The notes under the pieces: model-generated
Database searches by the model: none
What the model was told of the DNA's origin: nothing
What the model saw: only the letters and a program-made list of their open reading frames with translations
Shown: positions 56,001 to 63,335 of the stretch, in pieces
Numbering within the stretch: the stretch's first letter is position 1
Layout of the letters: the number at the start of each line of letters is the position of its first letter
Position numbers and translations under genes: made by a program
Virus record (IMG/VR): IMGVR_UViG_3300046516_001004
Coordinates: 1 to 63,536 of that record
DNA length: 63,536 bases
Source of the DNA: a virus
Reading direction: 5' to 3' (one strand)

Positions 56001-56375
56001 ATTGCCCACATAAGCGTGTGGTGATCCAGGCAGCGTGGTCCCGCTGCTACGGGATCCGGAACCTTGAACCTTCCGGATCCCCAAAAGTTTCGTGGTGGTT
56101 GGCTGCGGAAGTAACCGCGAGGGACTCCTCTGGGTGAGGGTGGGGATGGGTTTCAAATACTCCGTCCCGGTCCTATTACGAACCCGGCCACCACGATTTG
56201 AGTTCTCCGCAGGGGATAGCGGGGAAGGCTGGGGGATGTCCCCAGCATAATGAAGGAACGGCCGGCTGCTTCATGAAAACGGGGGCAACCGGCCAATCCT
56301 TCTATTTGAGGCTGGGCGGCTGAAACCTTTGGAGGGCATCAACCGCAAAAGACGACTGCCGCCCAGGAAACCTTG
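56001..56375 (+). ncRNA. Large structured noncoding RNA candidate
   Basis: About 375 bases without a gene but with many strong stems: CCACA/TGTGG, GCAGCG/CGCTGC, an 11-pair GGGATCCGGAA/TTCCGGATCCC, a long-range CGTGGTGG/CCACCACG (56091 with 56188) enclosing GCGG/CCGC and GGGAC/GTCCC, then GCTGGGG/CCCCAGC, GGCCGG/CCGGCC and CTGGGCGGC/GCCGCCCAG. The last nine-pair stem ends just before the ribosome site of the DEDD exonuclease. GAAACCTT(T)GGAG occurs twice, once as that ribosome site. No known class was recognised. Could be a trans-acting RNA or a leader. Confidence 0.6.
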
Positions 56376-56383
56376 GAGCTGCT

Positions 56384-56980
56384 ATGAAATATTGCTATAT
56401 CGATTGCGAGACAACCGGCACGGATCCGCAGAAGCACGGACTGATTCAGATGGCAGGTAAGATCGCCGTCGATGGCAAGATCGTGGAAACCTTCGACATC
56501 AAAGCCAAGCCGTTCCCCGACGACAAGATCGAAGAGGAAGCCATGGAGGTCAACAAGGTCACCAAGGAAATGCTCCGGAACTATCCTACCCCTCGTGAAG
56601 CTTACCGGCAGTTCATGGCGGTCTTAGAACGCAACTGCGACAAGTACCGCCGAACAGACAAATACTTCTTTGTCGGCTACAACGGCGATTTCGACGCGGA
56701 CCACGTTCGCGCTTTCATGCAGAAAAACGGCGACAACTACTTCGGATCGTTCTTCTGGTTTCCGGTCCTGGATGTGGCCAAGCTGGCCGGCGTGCGGCTG
56801 ATGGACCAGCGAGACAAGATGGTGAATTTCCGGCTGATGACTGTCGCTCAATACCTGGGGATCCCGGTCGACGATGAGAAGACGCACGAGGCCATGTACG
56901 ACATCGAACTAACGATGAAGATTTTCGCGAAGCTGACGCGCGACCTTCCCTACCTGAAAGAGAAAGTTGAAGTCGCATGA
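56384..56980 (+). CDS. DEDDh 3'-5' exonuclease (DnaQ/RNase T type)
   Basis: 198 residues. YCYIDCETTGTDP carries the DxE site, NGDFDADHVRAF the second Asp, and EKTHEAMYDIELTMKIF the H-x4-D motif. The protein is a stand-alone exonuclease domain that could proofread, trim or degrade DNA or RNA. Preceded by TTGGAG and the structured RNA. Confidence 0.82.
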   Translation: MKYCYIDCETTGTDPQKHGLIQMAGKIAVDGKIVETFDIKAKPFPDDKIEEEAMEVNKVTKEMLRNYPTPREAYRQFMAVLERNCDKYRRTDKYFFVGYNGDFDADHVRAFMQKNGDNYFGSFFWFPVLDVAKLAGVRLMDQRDKMVNFRLMTVAQYLGIPVDDEKTHEAMYDIELTMKIFAKLTRDLPYLKEKVEVA

Positions 56981-57321
56981 AAAAGAAACAGCCGGCGCCG
57001 ACGTCCGCAACCGGATCCCTGGGCACGGCCGGGAAGCCGACTTACCAGAAGAGCGGTTTCTGTTCCTACTGCCTGTTGTCGCTGGAATCGATACAGCCCG
57101 GCGGTCTGGATCCAAGACACGTCAGCACGAAGGTGGCTTATGGGGAGTGCGTGCAAGCTAAACGCGCCAAAGAAACGGAACTGGCCCATTCCCAGATCCC
57201 TTACAAAGAAGCCACCTGTACGGTGTGTGGCTGCACCGATTCGAAAGCCTGCGTCGGCGGCTGCTGGTGGGAGACGGTCGACCGGGAAGCAGGTACGGGC
57301 GTTTGCTCGAATTGCAAATGA
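56977..57321 (+). CDS. Cys-rich phage protein
   Basis: 114 residues in an ATGA overlap. FCSYCLLSLESIQPG, ATCTVCGCTDSKACVGGCWW and VCSNCK contain nine Cys, giving two probable zinc sites. The C-terminal CTVCGC-D-KAC-GGC-W part is a recurring module in phage genomes (Cys-rich early proteins). Function unknown. Confidence 0.6.
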   Translation: MKKKQPAPTSATGSLGTAGKPTYQKSGFCSYCLLSLESIQPGGLDPRHVSTKVAYGECVQAKRAKETELAHSQIPYKEATCTVCGCTDSKACVGGCWWETVDREAGTGVCSNCK

Positions 57322-57770
57322 GACGAAAAGATCTGTTCATGGGATCCACCGAAGTGGAAGCCAGCCGCACAATCGGGGAAATCACAGCCTACCTTGTCCG
57401 GATGGGAGCCAACCAAATCTCGACACAGTACGACGACAAAACCCGAGAACCGATCGCGCTGTACTTCAGCTTGACGGTTCGCGGGAACATGATCCCGTTC
57501 ACACTGCCGGCGCGCGTCGAGCCGGTTTTCAATATCATCAACGCCGGCAGCCACGGCCGTGACAAGTTCAAGGATATGACGCAAGCCAAGCGCGTCGCGT
57601 GGCGCCAGATCTACCGCTGGATCCAGGCGCAGCTGGCCTTGATCGAAACCGGGATGGTCACCGCCGACGAAGTCCTGATGCCCTACATCCAGGTCGGACC
57701 GAACGAAACCCTTTACCAGCGCGCGGTCACTGGAGGATTCCAGAAGCTGCTCGCTCCACCGACTACATAG
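57318..57770 (+). CDS. Hypothetical conserved phage protein
   Basis: 150 residues from an ATGA junction. EVEASRTIGEITAYLVRMGANQIST, FSLTVRGNMIPFTLPARVEPVF, QAKRVAWRQIYRWIQAQLALIETGM and DEVLMPYIQV form the known pattern of a small phage family of unknown function. Confidence 0.68.
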   Translation: MRRKDLFMGSTEVEASRTIGEITAYLVRMGANQISTQYDDKTREPIALYFSLTVRGNMIPFTLPARVEPVFNIINAGSHGRDKFKDMTQAKRVAWRQIYRWIQAQLALIETGMVTADEVLMPYIQVGPNETLYQRAVTGGFQKLLAPPTT

Positions 57771-57778
57771 GAGAAACG

Positions 57779-58450
57779 ATGTTTCAAACGCCAAATGTTC
57801 CGGCCTTCATGCAGAAAGCCTCTATCGAGGGACGCAAAGACAAAAAGGTGATCCGCTTCACCTTCTACATCACGCCGATCAAACACGCGCTGGCCGCGGA
57901 GATTTCGCCGGCGATGGCCGATCGGCTCTTCAAGTTCGATCCCTCGCAGACTCCGCATCCGGTAACCGAAATGGATTCCCCACACTTCAACCTGGGGAAG
58001 ATCGATCTTCAATTCATGATCCTGAATGGCAGCGACGATCCCAAAATGTCGCAGCACGGCACGATGCTGCAGAGCGCCCAGATATCGCACATCAGCGCGC
58101 GCAAACTGTTCCTTCCCGACAATCCGGATTTCTCGCTGATCTTCCGAGTGGAAGTCCCCTTCGATGACATCGGCTTCGATATGGTCCGGAAGTTCTACGA
58201 TGAAAAGCTGTTCCTCACATTTGAGCCCATGCAGCTGATGTTGGGAGAGAACCAGATTCCGCAGTGCGAGGAATGCGAGAATCCGGCCGTGTGTCGAGAT
58301 TCGATGGGGAACTACTTCTGCGAAGCGGACCGTAAGAAATCGACAGGAGAAGTCACCTACATCGTCCGGCAAGAATCGCCGGCGGAGAAGGAAGCCAGGG
58401 AAGCCGAAGAGCGCAAGGATACCAGTCACATCAACCGTAAGAAGAAATGA
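57779..58450 (+). CDS. Hypothetical phage protein with Cys site
   Basis: 223 residues behind AGGAGAAACG. A beta-rich body and a C-terminal CEECENPAVCRDSMGNYFCEADR zinc site. The central LPDNPDFSLIFRVEVPFDDIG repeats are seen in phage proteins of unknown role. Very charged end (EKEAREAEERKD). Confidence 0.6.
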   Translation: MFQTPNVPAFMQKASIEGRKDKKVIRFTFYITPIKHALAAEISPAMADRLFKFDPSQTPHPVTEMDSPHFNLGKIDLQFMILNGSDDPKMSQHGTMLQSAQISHISARKLFLPDNPDFSLIFRVEVPFDDIGFDMVRKFYDEKLFLTFEPMQLMLGENQIPQCEECENPAVCRDSMGNYFCEADRKKSTGEVTYIVRQESPAEKEAREAEERKDTSHINRKKK

Positions 58451-58638
58451 AACGACAGGACGGCGACGGCTGGAAGATCGTCGTTTTTTCGGCGGACTGT
58501 GATGAAGACGGAAACTGTCCATTTTGCAATATCGATTTTGCGGACTGCGATTGTCCCGGTCCCACGCAAGACGGCTATGAATACAGCGAGAACGATGGAG
58601 TGCTGTTCGCAAGGCCGGTTGAATCCGAGGAGGAGTAA
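58447..58638 (+). CDS. Cys-rich small protein
   Basis: 63 residues: CDEDGNCPFCNIDFADCDC clusters five Cys; remainder acidic. ATGA overlap with the previous gene, one-base overlap with the next. Confidence 0.6.
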   Translation: MKRQDGDGWKIVVFSADCDEDGNCPFCNIDFADCDCPGPTQDGYEYSENDGVLFARPVESEEE

Positions 58639-58853
58639 TGGCAGGACTTCCCAACACACACCAGAGCCTGGTAGCGGCCGGCTACACGTTCAGCTCGAAG
58701 GGACAGTGCCGCAAGTGCCCGGCGCTGATTCAGTGGTACACGACGCCGGCAAAGAAGTGGATGCCGTTCGATATGCCCAACGCGGACGGTGAGTTTGAAA
58801 ACCATTGGGCGACCTGCCCAGCCCGTGAAGCCTTTAAAAAAAAGAAGAAATGA
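58638..58853 (+). CDS. Zinc-knuckle small phage protein
   Basis: 71 residues behind AGGAGG: GQCRKCPALIQWYTTPAKKWMPFD and HWATCP-REAF, a C-x2-C...H-x3-C arrangement I know from small phage proteins. Lys-rich end. Coupled to the next gene. Confidence 0.65.
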   Translation: MAGLPNTHQSLVAAGYTFSSKGQCRKCPALIQWYTTPAKKWMPFDMPNADGEFENHWATCPAREAFKKKKK

Positions 58854-59059
58854 GACTCGATGGACCAATTGACGAAACGATCCGGATCGGAGAAAGACTC
58901 GTTCCGATCATGCCGACAGAAAGAGCCGGCCACGTGTTCGGCCCCGATCGCAAGCCTCATAGGAACCATCCGGCACGCAGGCCCAAACGCGTGCTTTATG
59001 TCCGAGACGACAAGCTGCATAGGATGGCCGACTGGTACCGGCCGAAAGGAAACCAATGA
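58850..59059 (+). CDS. Hypothetical basic small protein
   Basis: 69 residues with an N-terminal IRIGERLVPIMPTERAGHVFG and a basic C-terminus (RKPHRNHPARRPKRVLYV). ATGA overlaps at both ends. Not recognised. Confidence 0.55.
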   Translation: MRLDGPIDETIRIGERLVPIMPTERAGHVFGPDRKPHRNHPARRPKRVLYVRDDKLHRMADWYRPKGNQ

Positions 59060-59742
59060 CCGCGACACTCGAAGAGCTGGCAAGAAAGTACTCATCCGAC
59101 AAGCTGTACTGGCATAGCTACATTCCCATCTATGAATCCCTGTTCCACGGCGGCCACCTATGGAAACCGATGCCAGGCAGCGATGCTCCCGGCGCCGGAC
59201 CGGCGCTGTCGAGTTTTTTCTACTGCCAGATCTGCCGGTACCGGAACGATTCGCCGGAGATTCCGCCGTGCATTAACAAAGGCGTCGAGGTCCGCCGACT
59301 CCTGGAGATCGGTATCGGCTTCAAGGATCTGATGCAACCGTTCCTGCCGGCCGGCGTGGAATATGTCCACGGCTCGAGCCTGAAGATGTGGGAAGAGTTC
59401 TTCCCGGAAGCGGAGATTTTCGCCTGCGATATTCGCGAGGATGCGCTGATCAATGAAGGCCGGATCCGGTCGATGATCTGCGACCAGTCGAGCCCGTTTG
59501 ACCTTGGAATCATGTGTGGGGTCTTTGGACTTATCTATGACGTGATCATCGATGACGGTTCACACCAATACGAACAACAGAGGCTTAGCGCCCGAATGCT
59601 GCTGAAGTATTCAAATCCTTCGCTCTATGTGATCGAAGATGTCTGGGAAGACACCGGGTTACTTTTGGCCCAAGAATTCAACGGTCAGTTGATCCGCGGA
59701 GAGAAGGGACGGGACGACAACATGGTGGTGATCCGAAAATGA
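59056..59742 (+). CDS. SAM-dependent methyltransferase
   Basis: 228 residues. Opening SSDKLYWHSYIPIYESLF is the SDK-x-x-H-x-Y signature of a family of sugar methyltransferases; RRLLEIGIGF is motif I, AEIFACDIREDAL motif II and VIIDDGSHQYEQQ motif IV. It is the first methyltransferase of the glycan cassette. Confidence 0.78.
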   Translation: MTATLEELARKYSSDKLYWHSYIPIYESLFHGGHLWKPMPGSDAPGAGPALSSFFYCQICRYRNDSPEIPPCINKGVEVRRLLEIGIGFKDLMQPFLPAGVEYVHGSSLKMWEEFFPEAEIFACDIREDALINEGRIRSMICDQSSPFDLGIMCGVFGLIYDVIIDDGSHQYEQQRLSARMLLKYSNPSLYVIEDVWEDTGLLLAQEFNGQLIRGEKGRDDNMVVIRK

Positions 59743-59933
59743 TCGACGTATTGAAGCCAAACCCTTCATTGGTTGTAAAGATCGGATCCTTGATCGTGCA
59801 CTACCAGGAAGCGTTAGGCCCAAAGGGACATCCACTCGACTGGGAAGCCATAAAGTCGATCGAGGGTGAGCCCGACGTTCAGGAATGGTTCGCAGAGATG
59901 ACAAAGAAGGGATTTCTACCGGTGAAACGATGA
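59739..59933 (+). CDS. Hypothetical small protein in the glycan cassette
   Basis: 64 residues: LKPNPSLVVKIGSLIVHYQEALG and a helical C-end. ATGA overlaps on both sides. No domain recognised; it may be an accessory or unrelated passenger. Confidence 0.55.
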   Translation: MIDVLKPNPSLVVKIGSLIVHYQEALGPKGHPLDWEAIKSIEGEPDVQEWFAEMTKKGFLPVKR

Positions 59934-60634
59934 ACATCGTACTGATAACCACGGGCAAGCGCCTGGACCTGCTGAAACAGACGCTGCGAAGCCTGCGCGA
60001 CAATGCGGCAAACTTCAGCGCTCACCATCTGACGATCGTACTCGACGACTATCTGATGGTCGACAGGTTCGCCGACGCGCAAACCTTGATCATCAATACA
60101 AAGAGTCAAGGCGCCTCAGCTTGCAGGAACATCGGCGCCGGATCCATTCCGAAGTACCGCCGGCAAGAGCATGTGCTGTTCCTCGATGATGACGTGTACC
60201 TGTGTCCGAAGTGGGACGAGAAGCTATTGGAGTTGGCGGCCGTCTGTCGCGGGGACATCGTTAGCGGCTACTCCCATCCGTTCAACCAGGTGGAACTGTG
60301 CTCACTGATTACCGTTCGCGGCATCGAGCGTGAGTTTTGTTTTGGCCGCCCACTTGTCATTTCGTCCGTCGCGATGATGATGCCTTGGTACGTCTTCGAC
60401 TCAGCTGGTCCATGGAACGAACCCGGAGGCCCCGGCGCTTCAGAAGATTACGCCTTGTGCATGCGCGCCAAAGATATGGGAGTTGGTTTCGCGGTGACTG
60501 ATCCCCAGTGTGTGATCCACACCGGACTGATGAGCACCGCCGGTACTGCGATCGTCGGCTACAAGGAACTGTGCGAGCAAAACGACAAGCTGCTCGACTA
60601 CTGGAACATTCGAGGAAGGGTGACATTTCAATGA
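59930..60634 (+). CDS. GT-A fold glycosyltransferase (GT2-like)
   Basis: 234 residues from an ATGA junction. MNIVLITTGKRLDLLKQTLRSL, then HVLFLDDDVYLCPKWDEKLL (DDD metal site) and FDSAGPWNEPGGPGASEDYALCMRAKDMG, the typical acceptor/donor loop and ED motif of GT2 enzymes. N-terminal strand order matches GT-A folds. Confidence 0.8.
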   Translation: MNIVLITTGKRLDLLKQTLRSLRDNAANFSAHHLTIVLDDYLMVDRFADAQTLIINTKSQGASACRNIGAGSIPKYRRQEHVLFLDDDVYLCPKWDEKLLELAAVCRGDIVSGYSHPFNQVELCSLITVRGIEREFCFGRPLVISSVAMMMPWYVFDSAGPWNEPGGPGASEDYALCMRAKDMGVGFAVTDPQCVIHTGLMSTAGTAIVGYKELCEQNDKLLDYWNIRGRVTFQ

Positions 60635-60822
60635 AAACTAAACTACCGAAAAAGAGCGGCAGGAAGGAAACGGCGGCGCAGTGCCGCGCGCACCGAGACA
60701 AGACGAACATGGCGCCGTTCGTCCTAACGAAAACGTGGCAGGAGATATCCGAGGAAAGCGCAGTCCTTGCCTATTCGACTCAATGGCTGGCCTGCCCCGT
60801 TTGTGGGAGACCTATCGAATGA
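60631..60822 (+). CDS. Small protein with C-terminal zinc knuckle
   Basis: 63 residues: a basic N-terminus (MKTKLPKKSGRKETAAQ), a helical middle, and WLACPVCGRPI at the end. ATGA overlaps at both ends. No family recognised. Confidence 0.5.
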   Translation: MKTKLPKKSGRKETAAQCRAHRDKTNMAPFVLTKTWQEISEESAVLAYSTQWLACPVCGRPIE

Positions 60823-61544
60823 AACTCGCAGTACTGACCTGCGCGGCATTCCCCACTGAAGAGGAAGCACGCCGGAAGCTTTGGATCTTTCTGCGCAGCT
60901 GCCAGAAGTTCAACATCGATCCGATCCTGTACGGGATGGGCACGCCACAGTTCCAGGGTTACAAACGCATGATGCTGGATATGCAACTGGAGGCGCTGAA
61001 AAAGATCGATCGCACCTACACGCATGTTTTGTTTACGGACGGCTGGGACGCGTTCTTTCTTACCGACCTGCAGGAAATCATGTTCAAGTACGAAGCGCTG
61101 GGATGGCCAGAATTCTTGGCTTCCGCCTACATCGGTCTCGGCAATGAATCGGACATGTCGAAATACGAAGGCTGCTTTGACCAAACCAAAACGTACCGCT
61201 ATCCGAACCGCGGAGGCTACATGGCCGAAGTGGACGTCGCGATCGACATGTTCCAGAAGATGGTGGACATGCCACACCAGACCGGGGATGACTGCTTTAA
61301 CTGGTATGAGGGGTGGCGCGAGGGGTGGTTCCGGCCGACGCTAGACAGCAACTGCGAAATCTTCCAAGTGTCGGACGTGAATGCCGGTGTCGAACCGACG
61401 CCGGGTTGTCAAAAGATGCGGCTGATCAACACTGTTTCTAACAGTCGTCCGTGCATCCTTCACTTGTCCGGCGGCTACACTTCCCCGGATACCGGCAAAG
61501 ACGAAGCGCTGAAGCCGTGGGCCCGTGCGCTGGGGATTATATGA
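60819..61544 (+). CDS. PLOD/GT25-like glycosyltransferase
   Basis: 241 residues. YTHVLFTDGWDAFFLTDLQEIM carries a DG-D pattern used as metal-binding site in PLOD-type galactosyl/glucosyltransferase domains; later AEVDVAIDMF, TLDSNCEIFQ and CILHLSGGYT follow the same family. Coupled ATGA at the start and end. Confidence 0.65.
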   Translation: MKLAVLTCAAFPTEEEARRKLWIFLRSCQKFNIDPILYGMGTPQFQGYKRMMLDMQLEALKKIDRTYTHVLFTDGWDAFFLTDLQEIMFKYEALGWPEFLASAYIGLGNESDMSKYEGCFDQTKTYRYPNRGGYMAEVDVAIDMFQKMVDMPHQTGDDCFNWYEGWREGWFRPTLDSNCEIFQVSDVNAGVEPTPGCQKMRLINTVSNSRPCILHLSGGYTSPDTGKDEALKPWARALGII

Positions 61545-61717
61545 AGGGCGACTACACCTGCGAGCACTGCAAGGGAACGTTCAGGTCTGAGCGTCCAGAC
61601 GAAGAGGCGGAAGAGGAATTGAAAGACCTGTTCGGTACCACGCTGGAAGAAACCGAATGCGTGATTCTTTGTGACGACTGCTGGAGAAAGTTGGTGCGAG
61701 TTGAAATTGACAGCTGA
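61541..61717 (+). CDS. Small zinc-ribbon phage protein
   Basis: 58 residues: YTCEHCKGTFRSERPDEEAEEELKDLFG and VILCDDCWRKL, a two-knuckle zinc ribbon with an acidic helix between. I recall many phage homologues. It overlaps the downstream methyltransferase frame. Confidence 0.62.
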   Translation: MKGDYTCEHCKGTFRSERPDEEAEEELKDLFGTTLEETECVILCDDCWRKLVRVEIDS

Positions 61718-62381
61718 AGGGATCGCCGTCATCGAGGGAGACAACTACCTGTCCGCGCAGATCATCGTTGAGAAGCGGCTGGACGTTGCGAAGGATTTCC
61801 TTGAACTGTTCCGGCAGTACATTCCCGAAGGTGGAACGGTAGTCGACGTGGGCGCCAGTCTGGGCGACTACACCGTGACGTTTTCCGAAATGGTCGGACC
61901 GACTGGAAAAGTATGGGCCTTCGAGCCAAACCCGCCGACGTTCGAATGCCTACAACACAACATGCTCAATTTTCTCAAATTTGGAAACGTCGAGATCTAC
62001 GATCGCGGCCTGGGCTCTGCAAATGAGATGTGCGCAACTGTGATTGTCGACACAAACAATATCGGAGCTTCCCGCTTAGTGCGAGATGACAACGGACCTA
62101 TCCGCACCTGGCTTCTCGATTCCTTTTCAGACCAATTCACTCGCCTGGATTTCCTGAAGATCGACGCCGAAGGCTGGGAACCGCTGATACTCGACGGCGC
62201 CTCAGAAACGATTCTGAAGTTCCGGCCGGTCATGCTGATTGAAGTCAACACGTGGCCGCTGGGCAAGATGGATTTCACCGCGGAGTCGGTGTTCTCCAGG
62301 TTGGACCAGCTCAATTACAAGTTCGATCGATTCGACGGCCCGTACGGCGATGTGCTGTGCGTGCCAAAGGAAAAACAATGA
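61671..62381 (+). CDS. FkbM-family methyltransferase
   Basis: Up to 236 residues. VVDVGASLGDYTVTFSEMVG (motif I), VWAFEPNPPTFECLQHNM (motif II) and DFLKIDAEGWEPLILDGA plus LIEVN are FkbM hallmarks. These are O-methyltransferases of sugars or polyketides. The start is uncertain: GTG at this position overlaps the previous gene by 47 bases; TTG codons 30 to 36 bases later are alternatives. Confidence 0.78.
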   Translation: MTTAGESWCELKLTAEGIAVIEGDNYLSAQIIVEKRLDVAKDFLELFRQYIPEGGTVVDVGASLGDYTVTFSEMVGPTGKVWAFEPNPPTFECLQHNMLNFLKFGNVEIYDRGLGSANEMCATVIVDTNNIGASRLVRDDNGPIRTWLLDSFSDQFTRLDFLKIDAEGWEPLILDGASETILKFRPVMLIEVNTWPLGKMDFTAESVFSRLDQLNYKFDRFDGPYGDVLCVPKEKQ

Positions 62382-62530
62382 GTGAGCAAACCCTGAAAGA
62401 AATAGCCGCTGAGTTAAGCCTTACGATGCAATGCAATTGTGATCTGGACAATTGGGAACCGGAGACTTCAACTGGGCATTCGTGGGTCTGTAGGATTCAC
62501 AAGGCCGCGATGGCAAAGGAGAAAGCGTGA
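62378..62530 (+). CDS. Small phage protein with Cys pair
   Basis: 50 residues: LTMQCNCDLDNWEPETSTGHSWVCRIHKAA is a short module I have met in phage genomes, with three Cys and two His that might bind zinc. ATGA overlap with the methyltransferase, GTGA with the next gene. Confidence 0.55.
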   Translation: MSEQTLKEIAAELSLTMQCNCDLDNWEPETSTGHSWVCRIHKAAMAKEKA

Positions 62531-62637
62531 TTCCGACAGTAATGGCATTCCTCCGGCTGCCCCTCGTGCGCTGCGCGGAGTTGGTCATCCTTTGCGTTGC
62601 CGTTGCGGCGCTTTATTCTCTGAGGAAATCAAAATGA
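62527..62637 (+). CDS. Tiny membrane protein
   Basis: 36 residues beginning VIPTVMAFLRLPLVRCAEL and VILCVAVAALYSLRKSK: one transmembrane helix with a basic end. It starts on a GTG overlapping the previous stop and its TGA overlaps the next ATG, so the frame fits the gap exactly. Confidence 0.45.
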   Translation: MIPTVMAFLRLPLVRCAELVILCVAVAALYSLRKSK

Positions 62638-63335
62638 GACTTCTCGTCATCAGTCCCACCGGCCATCCGCCATTTGCAGAACGGATGATTGCCACCGCCA
62701 GACGTGTCGGCATTGAACCGATGCTCTATGGCCTGAACAGCAACCATCCCCACGGCAAGGATTATCAGGGAACGGATATCGTCAACATTCTCACAGAGCG
62801 GACTGACGCGGACTACGTCATGGGGGTCGATGCGCCAGACGTCGCGTTCGTCGGAGGCGAAGAGGAGATCCTAGCAAAGTTGAACACTTTTCATTTCCCG
62901 TTTGTCGTATCGGCCGAACACGATGGAGTCCGCGGTATCGACCGGCTGCAGGAGGAACTTCACCGGCAGTGCATCAACGATGGTGGCTACTTCCCGCAGA
63001 TGAATATTGGCGCCTGGATCGGCCAACGCGAGTATGCACTGAAGTGCTTCAATGAAGCCGAACGGCTCTACAAGGATCGTCCTGAGAATCCCGACTACAA
63101 CTACGACAACCACTTTCAGTATCTGGCCATGATGAAAGCTTGGGGCGGAATGCCGTTCCAGATCGACTGGCATTGCGTAATTTTTCAGTCGATGAACAAG
63201 GCGAACACAAAATGGCTGCCAGAGACCAAGCGGGTCTGGAACCAGTCGACCGGAACGTTCCCACCGGTGATCCACTTCAACGGGGATCCCACGCGAGAGG
63301 CTTATGGCGCAATGGTAAAGGAGATTCTGTCATGA
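62634..63335 (+). CDS. Glycosyltransferase-like protein (PLOD-like, distant)
   Basis: 233 residues. ADYVMGVDAPDVAFVGG and FVVSAEHDGVRGIDRL fill the places of the metal/donor motif of the neighbouring 241-residue glycosyltransferase; FPQMNIGAWIGQREY matches its acceptor loop. Gene order is repeated (glycosyltransferase then methyltransferase). It overlaps the next gene by ATGA. Confidence 0.6.
   Translation: MRLLVISPTGHPPFAERMIATARRVGIEPMLYGLNSNHPHGKDYQGTDIVNILTERTDADYVMGVDAPDVAFVGGEEEILAKLNTFHFPFVVSAEHDGVRGIDRLQEELHRQCINDGGYFPQMNIGAWIGQREYALKCFNEAERLYKDRPENPDYNYDNHFQYLAMMKAWGGMPFQIDWHCVIFQSMNKANTKWLPETKRVWNQSTGTFPPVIHFNGDPTREAYGAMVKEILS

Noticed and set aside
56091-56195. tRNA or tmRNA in the CGTGGTGG...CCACCACG helix
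   Set aside because: No T-arm or D-arm consensus is present and the closing stem has no 3' acceptor end, so it is kept as part of the unclassified RNA region.
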